Shown here in pieces: positions 8,865 to 17,086 of a stretch of DNA of 64,000 nt. Origin of the DNA: Bryobacterales bacterium F-183 (GTDB taxonomy: Bacteria > Acidobacteriota > Terriglobia > Bryobacterales > Bryobacteraceae); contig AP025252.1 in assembly GCA_016865505.2 (NCBI GenBank), positions 1,054,001 to 1,118,000 on the forward strand, read 5' to 3'. Below the pieces are notes generated by a model. The model saw nothing but the letters and a program-made list of their open reading frames with translations. It did not search any database and had not been told where the DNA came from. A program made the position numbers and the translations under genes. Each line of letters opens with the position of its first letter. Position 1 is the stretch's first letter.

Positions 8865-9529
8865 TCACGCTGCGACTGGGCGATCTTGCCCAGCGCGAAC
8901 GCGAGCGCACCGGCACCCAATGTTTTGACCAGCGTAGGATGCTCGGCGTAGAATCCGCTCAATTGATCGATAACGCCAGGCTCCTGCTGCTGCGCCGTTT
9001 CGGCCAGAGCCTGAATCTCCTCCGGCGAAATCTGCGCTGCTTCCTGCGGCGTCAACTGCCGTAGTCCGCCCTGGCTCATCATCCCCTGCAGGATCCCACC
9101 AAGAGCGCCGCTACCCAGAATCGCCTCAAGACCGCCGCCACGGGATGCCGCCGGCGCAGCGCCGCCACCACCAAAGATCGACCCCAGAATCCCGCCCAAG
9201 CCGGATTCCTGCTGTACCGGCTGCCGCTGACCACCGCTGCCGCCACCCATCATCTGCTGCATCACCATTGGACCCACCACCGACAGCAGCGTATTCAGCA
9301 CCGTCGCCTGTTGCGACCCATTCGAGTTCCCGAACAGACCGCCCAGCATACTGGCAAACGGCGGTGTCTGATCGGACCGGAAGGCTTCTGCCAATCCACC
9401 CGCAAGGCTGCTCGACGAAAGCTGCCCGGCGATGTTGTCAAAGTCGTTCTCGATGTCGCGATCGGGTCCAGCGATGTTCGGGTCATCGACGACACTGCCG
9501 TATTCGCGCAAGATTTCGGATAGATCCAT
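8861..9529 (-). CDS. Conserved-looking hypothetical protein, Gly-rich middle
   Basis: This protein of about 222 residues has an acidic N-terminus (MDLSEILREYGSVVDD), a central Gly/Gln/Met-rich segment (QQMMGGGSGGQRQ, IFGGGGAAP), a patch LTPQEAAQISPEEIQALA, and a weakly hydrophobic C-terminal helix (LGAGALAFALGKIA). The layout recalls small DUF937/YidB-like proteins, but I cannot assign a family. I used the ATG at 9529; the frame also has a TTG 30 bp upstream. It is divergent from xseA. Confidence 0.7.
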   Translation of the reverse strand: MDLSEILREYGSVVDDPNIAGPDRDIENDFDNIAGQLSSSSLAGGLAEAFRSDQTPPFASMLGGLFGNSNGSQQATVLNTLLSVVGPMVMQQMMGGGSGGQRQPVQQESGLGGILGSIFGGGGAAPAASRGGGLEAILGSGALGGILQGMMSQGGLRQLTPQEAAQISPEEIQALAETAQQQEPGVIDQLSGFYAEHPTLVKTLGAGALAFALGKIAQSQRD

Positions 9530-9619
9530 GTTGGTTGAGGCTCCTCTTGTGGTGGACAACGCAGCGCCCTGCTCGAACTCTTTCGCCGTTTTCCCAATAG
9601 GAGGATATCATCGATTCCA

Positions 9620-10972
9620 ATGGAACAGTTGCCGCTGATGATGGGCCGTGCCGGCAAGTACATCACTGTCGCCGAATTCACGGACATGTTGCGCGGCATG
9701 CTGGAAGAGGTTTTCCCGGACGTCTGGCTGGCCGGCGAAATCTCCGGCTGCAAACAGCAGCCCAGCGGACACATCTACTTCACATTAAAAGACGGCGAAG
9801 CGGTCATCAGTTGCGTCGCCTACCGAAGTGCCGTGCGGTACCTCAAGTTCAAGCCGCGCGACGGCGTAGCCGTTCTGGCGCGAGGCCGCGTCGACATCTG
9901 GCCCCCCAGCGGCCGCTATCAACTCATTGTTGAAGCACTCGAACCCCAAGGTCAGGGAGCACTCCAAGCGGCGTTTGAAAAGCTGAAGAATCAACTAGCC
10001 GCTGAAGGACTCTTCGATTCCGCCGCCAAGCGACCCATCCCTCCGTTGCCCCAGCGCGTCGGCATCATCACCTCTCCCACCGGGGCCGTGATCCAGGACA
10101 TGCTGCGTATCTTGGAACATCGCTTTTCCGGACTCCACATCCGCCTGTACCCGGTGGCCGTCCAAGGCGAAGGCTCTGCGGACCAGATCTGCCAGGCGCT
10201 CGAGTACTTTTCTGAATCCGGCTGGCCCGACGTCGTGATCCTGGCTCGTGGCGGCGGATCGCTCGAAGATTTGTGGAGCTTCAACGAAGAACGCGTCGCT
10301 CGTGCGATCCGCGCTTCAGCTGTCCCGGTGATCTCTGCCGTCGGACACGAAACCGACTACACCATCGCCGACTTCGCCTCCGACCTTCGAGCGCCAACGC
10401 CGTCAGCAGCCGCCGATCTCGTCATCCAATCCAAGTCCCGCCTCATCGAACGCGTGTCGCATTTGGAACAGCGCCTCCACCAGCGGACGCAATTTGAAAT
10501 CGCCAATTGGAACCGCCGCCTCTATGAGCGAGGCATGGATCGCGCGGCCTTGTTGCTCCGCCGGCGCCTCGGCCGTCTCCAGCAATGGAATGACGAGAAG
10601 GACTTTCAACTGCAATCCCGCGTCCGCTTGGTCCTTGAAAGGCGACATCGCCTGCTCGACCAACTCACCACCAGGCTCCGCGCACTCGACATACGAATCC
10701 GTCTTTCCGAAGCCGCCCGCCACAAACAAGCGCTCGACGCTCGGCTAGCCGCAGCTATGCAACTCCGCCTCGCACGCGCCAAGAGTCTTCTCTCGCACGA
10801 CACCGTCCGCCTGGAACAACTTAGCCCTCTCAAGATCCTCGAAAGAGGCTACGCGTTGGTCCTCAAAGACGACGGAAAGCTCGTTAAATCGTCAGCGGAT
10901 GTAAAGACCGGCGACGACGTCTCCATCCGACTCGCCAAAGACATTTTGACGGCGAAGATACAGGGAACATAG
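9620..10972 (+). CDS. xseA: Exodeoxyribonuclease VII large subunit
   Basis: This 450-residue protein has the N-terminal OB-fold domain (VWLAGEISGCKQQPSGHIYFTLKD), the catalytic core with PQRVGIITSPTGAVIQDML, the signature RGGGSLEDLWSFNEE, and GHETDYTIADFASDLRAPTPSAAA, followed by a long Arg-rich coiled coil and a C-terminal ILERGYALV module. ExoVII degrades single-stranded DNA from both ends in repair. The small-subunit gene xseB is not adjacent: 250 bp without a gene follow. Confidence 0.95.
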   Translation: MEQLPLMMGRAGKYITVAEFTDMLRGMLEEVFPDVWLAGEISGCKQQPSGHIYFTLKDGEAVISCVAYRSAVRYLKFKPRDGVAVLARGRVDIWPPSGRYQLIVEALEPQGQGALQAAFEKLKNQLAAEGLFDSAAKRPIPPLPQRVGIITSPTGAVIQDMLRILEHRFSGLHIRLYPVAVQGEGSADQICQALEYFSESGWPDVVILARGGGSLEDLWSFNEERVARAIRASAVPVISAVGHETDYTIADFASDLRAPTPSAAADLVIQSKSRLIERVSHLEQRLHQRTQFEIANWNRRLYERGMDRAALLLRRRLGRLQQWNDEKDFQLQSRVRLVLERRHRLLDQLTTRLRALDIRIRLSEAARHKQALDARLAAAMQLRLARAKSLLSHDTVRLEQLSPLKILERGYALVLKDDGKLVKSSADVKTGDDVSIRLAKDILTAKIQGT

Positions 10973-11224
10973 GATTCTCCCTATGCCATCTCAAAGCCTT
11001 TCCAAGGCCTAACTGCTACATAACTAGTAGTTATCCACACCCCTAGCCCGTAGCTACTGTGAAACCCTGTGCGGGAAACCTGGGTGACCCGGTATCCCTC
11101 TATTACCTCTCACTCAGGTACACAGCATAAGAATCTGCTAAGCTCCACCATTTGAGTGGTTTACTGGGATGTACACGCATTCCACAGCATAGACTAGCTC
11201 GGTATCTATCCTAAGTATTCTTAT
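10973..11224 (+). other. Intergenic region with one DnaA-box sequence
   Basis: This gap of 252 bp between xseA and the convergent RNA methyltransferase gene is less GC-rich than its surroundings. It contains a small inverted repeat TAACTA-G-TAGTTA (about 11021-11033) running into TTATCCACA (11031-11039), a perfect DnaA box. Another perfect box in reverse lies at 11405-11413 inside the next gene. I see no open frame, no T-tract terminator and no recognised RNA. Two boxes 370 bp apart are not enough to call an origin. Confidence 0.35.
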
Positions 11225-11983
11225 TTAGAGAAAAACAGAAGAGTTCGCAGCGCGCTGGCGATGTGCCTCGTACAGGATTACGCTTGCCGCCACCGCAGCG
11301 TTGAGCGATTCTACGTGAGCGGTAGGAATTTGCACAGATGTGCACCGTTCCCGCCAGTTAGACCCCAACCCTGTACCTTCATTCCCGATCCAAATCCCAC
11401 ATGCTGTGGATAAATCTACTAGATTGATCGTAGATCCGCCCGCCGCCACAGCTCCATACCAGGGAAGTACGGAAAACTCGGACACATCGTCCACCGCATA
11501 ACGAATTGGAAGCCGGAATACCGAGCCCGCAGATGCCCGCAGCACCTTCGGATTCCACGGATGGACACAACCCTTCAGGCATACCACCTGGGTCGCTCCA
11601 AACGCCTCTGCCGACCGTACGATGGTTCCCAGATTCCCGGGGTCCTGGATGCCGTCCAAAAACACCACCAACGGCGTACCCACAGGCTCCGGCAGCACCG
11701 GCGGCCGTACCAAAGCCAGCACCCCTTGCGAGTGCTGTGTATCTTTCAGTTCCCGGAAAATGCGAGGGTCAAGTTCGTCCACCGGCCCAGTCCAGGCCGA
11801 AGGCAGCCGAGCGGTACCCGCCTCCACCAAAACCCGGTCCACAGTCACCCCACTCCGGAGAGCCTCTAACAAAAGCTTCGGACCTTCCGCGACTGCCAGG
11901 CCGTCGTCGGTGAGCGTACCCTTATCGAGCGCCTTTCGGATACGTTTGAAAAGTGGGTTCGCCGGGCTGCTGATCTGACCCAT
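11225..11983 (-). CDS. SpoU/TrmH-family RNA 2'-O-methyltransferase
   Basis: This 252-residue protein has all three SpoU motifs: FLDGIQDPGNLGTIVRSAEAFGA (motif 1), GIWIGNEGTGL (motif 2) and VQIPTAHVESLNAAVAASVILYEA (motif 3). An N-terminal substrate-binding domain begins SSPANPLFKRIRKA, as in RlmB-like and TrmH-type enzymes. It should methylate a ribose 2'-OH in rRNA or tRNA with SAM through a knotted dimer. I chose the ATG at 11983; the upstream frame extension crosses the divergent helicase gene and is not real. Confidence 0.9.
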   Translation of the reverse strand: MGQISSPANPLFKRIRKALDKGTLTDDGLAVAEGPKLLLEALRSGVTVDRVLVEAGTARLPSAWTGPVDELDPRIFRELKDTQHSQGVLALVRPPVLPEPVGTPLVVFLDGIQDPGNLGTIVRSAEAFGATQVVCLKGCVHPWNPKVLRASAGSVFRLPIRYAVDDVSEFSVLPWYGAVAAGGSTINLVDLSTACGIWIGNEGTGLGSNWRERCTSVQIPTAHVESLNAAVAASVILYEAHRQRAANSSVFL

Positions 11984-12025
11984 CAGGTATTGAAGACAAG
12001 TATATTGGATGATGAAGATCCAACA

Positions 12026-15000
12026 GTGAGCGACTTTCAGGCTGGGTCGGCATTTGCGCCGGCAATCTCCGGCGACTATGCAGCCCGCGAGGCCATCCGC
12101 AACTCGCTGGGCGAGTCCTTCCTGGTGGAAGCATCGGCCGGCACCGGCAAGACCACCGAACTCACCCGCCGCATCGTCAACCTCCTCAAAAGCGGACTCG
12201 GCAAGGTCGAAAATATCGTCGCCGTCACCTTCACCAACAAGGCCGCCGGCGAACTCAAGATCCGCCTCCGCCAAAAGTTGGACGACGAACGCGCGATTGC
12301 TGAATCGCCCGAAGAAATCACCAACCTCAACCACTCGCTGAATCAATTGGAAGAAGCGTTCATCGGCACCATCCACGCCTTCTGCGCGCAAATCCTGCGT
12401 GAACGTCCCGTAGAAGCCCGCGTCGACCCCGCGTTCGAAGAGATCACCGAAACCGAAGCTTCCCGTATCTTTGAAGAGGCTTTTGACACCTGGTTCCAGC
12501 AGCGCCTCGCGCAGGATTCTCCAGGGCTCCGCCGTGCCCTCGCCCGTCTAGCCTGGCCCGACCCCTGGGAGCGCATGGCGCCGATAGAGCAGTTGAAACT
12601 CACTGGGCGCAAGCTTCTCGACTGGCGCGATTTCGCAACTCCCTGGCGTCGCGAACTCTTCGACCGCCGAGCCCGCATCGACGATCTGCTACGCAGTATC
12701 GAAGACGTCGCAGCCATCGCCCGCAAAGCGCGCAATGCTAAGGACGCTTTCGTCGACAGCCTCAAACCGCTCAGCGAGTTTCGCGCCCGCAGTTTCGAAC
12801 ACACAGGCAGCGAGGCCGATTGGGACACCCTCGAGGCCCTGCTGGTAAAGCTCAGCCGCGACATGAGCAAGCAGAACCAGCGCGGCTCCGGCTACTTCGG
12901 CGACGGCGTCACCCGCGAAGAAGCGATCACCGCGCGCGACCAGCTACGCCAACAACTCACGGACTTCCAAATCCGTTCCGACGCCGACCTCGCCTCGCTC
13001 CTGCGCGACGAAATGAGCTCGCTCGTCGACTGCTATGAGGCGCTCAAGCGCAAGTCCGGCAAACTCGACTTTCTCGACCTCCTGCTTTGCACCCGCCAAC
13101 TGGTTCGCGACAACCAGGAGGTCCGCACGTACCTCCAGCAGCGGCACACGCACTTCTTCATCGACGAGTTCCAGGACACAGACCCCGTCCAAGCGGAAAC
13201 CCTGCTGCTGCTCTGCGCCGATGACCCTGCCGAAAACGACTGGAAGCGCATCACCCCAATACCCGGCAAGCTTTTTGCCGTCGGCGACCCCAAGCAGTCC
13301 ATCTACAAATTTCGCCGCGCAGATGTCCTGCTCTACCGCGGCATTCAGGACCGCCTCACCGATCGCGGCGTACGCCATGTCAAGCTGTCCACCTCGTACC
13401 GCTCCACCCGGCCCATCCAGCAGTTCGTAAACGCGGCCTTCCGCCCGGTCATGACCGGGGATCGCCTCAGCGGACAAGCCGAGTATTCGGACCTCGAAGA
13501 GTTCATCCCCGCGCATGAAGGTCAGCCCTCGGTCGTGGCCCTGCCAGTACCCAAGCCGTACGGCCAGCGCAACGTCACCAAGGGCAAGATCAATCAGAAT
13601 TTGCCCGCCGCTACCGGTGCGTTCGTGCGTTGGCTCCTCCACGACAGCGGCTGGAAAGTTCGCGACCCCGAAGCCGGCGGCGAACTCGTCCCAGTGAGCT
13701 CGCGCCACGTCTGCCTACTGTTCCGCCGCTTCGTGAACGCGGGCGAAGACGTCACACGTCCCTATATCCGCGCGCTCGAATCGCACGAGATCCCGCACCT
13801 GCTGGTCGGCTCGCGATCTTTCCACCGGCGCGAAGAAGTGGAAACCATGCGAGCCGCGCTCACCGCCGTCGAATGGCCGGACGATGAGCTATCCGTCTTC
13901 GCGGCTCTCAAAGGTTCCTTATTCGCCGTCGAAGATGCGCTGCTACTGCGCTTCCGCATCGAGGTCGGAAAGCTGCGCCCCTTCGCGACCCTGCCGGAAG
14001 ACCTCGCAGAAGAGTTCCACCCCATCCGCAACGCCCTCACTTTGCTGCGCGACCTGCACAAGCGCCGCAACTGGCGTCCCGTTGCCGACACCGTGCAGGA
14101 ACTGCTCGAATTCACCCGCGCCCACGCGGCCTTCGCGCTACGTCCCGCCGGACAGCAGGTGATCGCGAACGTGTACCGCATCGCCGACCTCGCACGAAAC
14201 TTCGAAATCACCGGCGGACTCTCCTTCCGCGGCTTCGTAGAAGAACTCGCCCGCCAGGCAGACCGTAGCGACGCCTCCGAAGCGCCCGTCGTCGAGTACG
14301 CATCAGACGGCGTCCGCCTGATGACTGTACACACAGCCAAAGGACTCGAGTTCCCCATCGTCATCCTCGCCGACATGACGGCGAATCTCACCGCGATGGA
14401 ACCGGACCGCTACATCGATAGTGACCAAGGCCTCTGTGCCACGCGCCTGCTGCGCTGCACCCCTTGGGAACTTCGTGAAAATCAATTCGACGAGTTGGAG
14501 CGCGAACGCGCCGAAGGTGTGCGCATCGGCTACGTCGCCGCCACCCGCGCGCGGGACCTCCTGGTCGTCCCCGCCATCGGCGACCAGATACTCCCGGAAG
14601 GCTGGCTGGCCCCGCTCAATCGCGCCTTATATCCGCCAAAAGAACAGTGGCGCCACAATGAGCACGCACCCGGTACACCCAAGTTTCAAGGCCGCAACAC
14701 AGTGCTCGAACGCGCCGACCCGCACGACGATTCGCCCACCGTACACCCCGGCATTCATGACCCCATGGACGGCGACCATCGCGTGGTCTGGTGGGATCCG
14801 TTGCTGCTCGATGTCGAAACCCCGTCGCACTACGGCCTGCAGTACGAAGAGTTCCTGCGGCACGTCGAACCTGAATCCGCGCAGGGCTACAAAGATTACG
14901 AAAACTGGCGCGAACTGCGGGAAGAACAACTCGCCAAAGGCGTGCGCGCCAGCTACCAATTAGTGCTGCCGAGTGACCCGCTGGAAGCGGCACAACCACC

Positions 15001-15502
15001 CGGCAAGTACGCGACGCTACGCGTAGAGCACGCCTCGCTTACCTTGCCTGCAAAAGCTGAGTACCCACGCGGCAAGGCATTCGGCACCCTGGTACACGCC
15101 GTCCTGCGCGACACCGATCTCGCCGCGGGTACGGCAGACTTAGAGCGCTGGGCGCAAGTACATGGTGGCTTGCTCGGTCGCGACCAAACGGAACAAAACG
15201 CCGCCGTCGAAATTGTCGAAGCAGTCCTGAGGCATCCTTTGCTGGAACGCGCGCGCCAAGCCACCGCGCTACACCGGGAGCGCCCGGTCACCTTCCGCCT
15301 CACCGACGGCCGGATCGTCGAAGGCGTCATGGATCTGTACTTTGAAGAAGCCAGTGGCAAGCGCGTGATCGTGGACTTCAAGTCCTCCACCCAACGCGAC
15401 CCCGCTGCCAATGAGCGGCAACTCCGTTGGTACGCGTATGCCGTCTCGCACGCCGATGATCAAGATCGCCCCGTAGAAGCCCACATCCTTCGAATGCTAT
15501 GA
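12026..15502 (+). CDS. UvrD/RecB-like helicase with C-terminal PD-(D/E)XK nuclease (AddA-like)
   Basis: This protein of about 1158 residues shows superfamily 1A helicase motifs: Walker A EASAGTGKTTELTRRI (about 35-50), VTFTNKAAGELK, IGTIHAFCAQIL, Walker B FIDEFQDTDPVQ, VGDPKQSIYKFRRAD, STSYRSTRPI and TVHTAKGLEFPIV. The last ~130 residues hold GTLVHAVLRD, EGVMDLYF and VIVDFKSS, a RecB/AddA-type nuclease core. It is therefore a complete helicase-nuclease for processing double-strand breaks. No addB or recC/recD lies beside it. I used the GTG at 12026; an in-frame TTG at 11990 is possible. It overlaps the next gene by 4 bp. Confidence 0.9.
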   Translation: MSDFQAGSAFAPAISGDYAAREAIRNSLGESFLVEASAGTGKTTELTRRIVNLLKSGLGKVENIVAVTFTNKAAGELKIRLRQKLDDERAIAESPEEITNLNHSLNQLEEAFIGTIHAFCAQILRERPVEARVDPAFEEITETEASRIFEEAFDTWFQQRLAQDSPGLRRALARLAWPDPWERMAPIEQLKLTGRKLLDWRDFATPWRRELFDRRARIDDLLRSIEDVAAIARKARNAKDAFVDSLKPLSEFRARSFEHTGSEADWDTLEALLVKLSRDMSKQNQRGSGYFGDGVTREEAITARDQLRQQLTDFQIRSDADLASLLRDEMSSLVDCYEALKRKSGKLDFLDLLLCTRQLVRDNQEVRTYLQQRHTHFFIDEFQDTDPVQAETLLLLCADDPAENDWKRITPIPGKLFAVGDPKQSIYKFRRADVLLYRGIQDRLTDRGVRHVKLSTSYRSTRPIQQFVNAAFRPVMTGDRLSGQAEYSDLEEFIPAHEGQPSVVALPVPKPYGQRNVTKGKINQNLPAATGAFVRWLLHDSGWKVRDPEAGGELVPVSSRHVCLLFRRFVNAGEDVTRPYIRALESHEIPHLLVGSRSFHRREEVETMRAALTAVEWPDDELSVFAALKGSLFAVEDALLLRFRIEVGKLRPFATLPEDLAEEFHPIRNALTLLRDLHKRRNWRPVADTVQELLEFTRAHAAFALRPAGQQVIANVYRIADLARNFEITGGLSFRGFVEELARQADRSDASEAPVVEYASDGVRLMTVHTAKGLEFPIVILADMTANLTAMEPDRYIDSDQGLCATRLLRCTPWELRENQFDELERERAEGVRIGYVAATRARDLLVVPAIGDQILPEGWLAPLNRALYPPKEQWRHNEHAPGTPKFQGRNTVLERADPHDDSPTVHPGIHDPMDGDHRVVWWDPLLLDVETPSHYGLQYEEFLRHVEPESAQGYKDYENWRELREEQLAKGVRASYQLVLPSDPLEAAQPPGKYATLRVEHASLTLPAKAEYPRGKAFGTLVHAVLRDTDLAAGTADLERWAQVHGGLLGRDQTEQNAAVEIVEAVLRHPLLERARQATALHRERPVTFRLTDGRIVEGVMDLYFEEASGKRVIVDFKSSTQRDPAANERQLRWYAYAVSHADDQDRPVEAHILRML

Positions 15503-16287
15503 AAAACTCTCTCTTGTTGCTGGCGTCCACACTGGTTGTGGCCTTCGGACAATCGCATGAAAACCTCAACGCCGTCGCCTGGGTACAGCGCGCGGCCGAG
15601 TACCGTGGATTAACCGCACAAGCCTACCAGGCAGCGCGACCCGCGCTCGACCAAGCGCTCAAAGATAAGACCTCCACCGCCGCTCTAGAGCAACAAGCAT
15701 TCGATAAAAAGAAGCTGAAAAAACTGCCACCGGCCATCATCCTGGACCTTGACGAGACAGTCCTCGACAACACGCCGTACCAGGTCGGCCTCATCGCCGC
15801 CGGACCTCCGCATGACCGCTTCACCGACCCCGCCTGGCAAGCCTGGGTGGATCGGGCCAAAGCCAAAACGCTGCCCGGCGCAAAAGAGTTCCTCGACTAC
15901 GCCAATGCTAAAAAAGTAGCAATCTTCTACGTCACCAACCGCGTCTGTGACCCCACCAAGACCACCGACGCAACAGTCACTGTCCTGACCAACGAAAGGC
16001 TCCCGCTCGCCCCCGGTCGCCTGGTATGCAAGGGCGACACCTCAAACAAATCCCCAAGGCGCGCCGCGATCGCTGAGAAGTACCGCATCGCCCTGCTCTT
16101 CGGCGACGACCTCAACGACTTCGTACCCGCAGAGTCCGGCGGACTCGACGCACGCGACGCCGCAGCCAACGCCAATCGCGACAAATGGGGCAAGCAGTGG
16201 TTCCTTCTGCCCAACCCAATGTACGGCTCATGGGAACGCGCGGTCGGCTACGGCGTACAGCAAAAGCGGGACGCCCTCCGCCCATGA
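15499..16287 (+). CDS. Secreted HAD-superfamily acid phosphatase (class B / e(P4)-like)
   Basis: This 262-residue protein has a short signal peptide (MKNSLLLLASTLVVAFGQS). The HAD motif I is ILDLDETVLDN (nucleophile Asp about 83, second Asp 85), motif II is FYVTNR, and FGDDLNDF is motif III/IV. The DLDET form and the secretion signal fit class B or C acid phosphatases that dephosphorylate nucleotides in the periplasm. No lipobox cysteine follows the signal. It overlaps its neighbours by 4 bp on both sides. Confidence 0.88.
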   Translation: MKNSLLLLASTLVVAFGQSHENLNAVAWVQRAAEYRGLTAQAYQAARPALDQALKDKTSTAALEQQAFDKKKLKKLPPAIILDLDETVLDNTPYQVGLIAAGPPHDRFTDPAWQAWVDRAKAKTLPGAKEFLDYANAKKVAIFYVTNRVCDPTKTTDATVTVLTNERLPLAPGRLVCKGDTSNKSPRRAAIAEKYRIALLFGDDLNDFVPAESGGLDARDAAANANRDKWGKQWFLLPNPMYGSWERAVGYGVQQKRDALRP

Positions 16288-17075
16288 CGAATCTTCAGCC
16301 GGTCGTCTTCTTCGGCCACGGCAACCCAATGAACGCGCTGTCGCGCAACCGCTACACCGAAGCATGGGCCGCCATCGGCGCGGGACTGCTTGTCAAACCC
16401 AAAGCCGTGGTCTGCATCTCCGCGCACTGGTACCTTCGCGGCTCCACCGCAGTCACCGTCAGTACATCGCCGCGCACCATTCACGACTTCCGCGGCTTTC
16501 CGCCGGAACTCAACGCCATACAGTACCCCGCGCCCGGCGATCCCGCACTTGCCCGCCGCATCCAAACTCTGCTCACCCCCGTACGCTGCGAAGTGGACGA
16601 CGGCGCTTGGGGCCTCGATCACGGCACTTGGTCCGTCCTGATCCATACCTTCCCCAACGCCGACGTACCCGTGGTCCAACTGAGCATCGACGCGACACAA
16701 CCGCCCCAGTTCCACTACGACCTCGGCCGTCGCCTCGCGCCCTTGCGGGAAGAAGGCGTGCTCGTCACCGGCAGCGGCAACATCGTACACAACCTGCGTA
16801 CGTACGCCTGGGGCCAGCAGAATCCTCCCGCCTACACGTGGGCCGCAACCATTGAGGACCGCGCGAAAGAACTCCTGCTCAGCGCCTCGCACCGTCCGTT
16901 GATTGACTACGCCGACGGACTCGGCGCCGAAGGCCGCCTCGCGATCCCCACTCCCGACCACTACCTTCCGCTGCTGTACACCATGGGCGCGGCAGGCGTC
17001 GATGCCAAAGTGACGTTCCCCGTCGACGGCATCGAAGGCGGCTCCATCTCGATGCTCGCGGCGCAATTTCACTAG
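16284..17075 (+). CDS. 4,5-DOPA-extradiol-dioxygenase family protein (YgiD/LigB-like)
   Basis: This 263-residue class III extradiol ring-cleavage family protein has FFGHGNPMNAL at the start (metal-ligand His about 12), CISAHWYLRG, GAWGLDHGTWSVL and GSGNIVHNLR, then a late TPDHYLPLLY. These carry the expected zinc or iron ligand histidines of the DODA/YgiD family. The enzyme opens catechol-type rings such as DOPA in vitro; the natural substrate is unknown. The ATG at 16284 overlaps the preceding stop. Confidence 0.9.
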   Translation: MTNLQPVVFFGHGNPMNALSRNRYTEAWAAIGAGLLVKPKAVVCISAHWYLRGSTAVTVSTSPRTIHDFRGFPPELNAIQYPAPGDPALARRIQTLLTPVRCEVDDGAWGLDHGTWSVLIHTFPNADVPVVQLSIDATQPPQFHYDLGRRLAPLREEGVLVTGSGNIVHNLRTYAWGQQNPPAYTWAATIEDRAKELLLSASHRPLIDYADGLGAEGRLAIPTPDHYLPLLYTMGAAGVDAKVTFPVDGIEGGSISMLAAQFH

Positions 17076-17086
17076 ACTGAGGTTGT

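Noticed and set aside
4954-11413. Origin of replication in the mnmG-parAB region from DnaA boxes at 4954, 11031 and 11405.
   Set aside because: The boxes are far apart and single. Other TTATCCACA copies occur inside genes (for example about 28344 and 58838), so the number is near chance.
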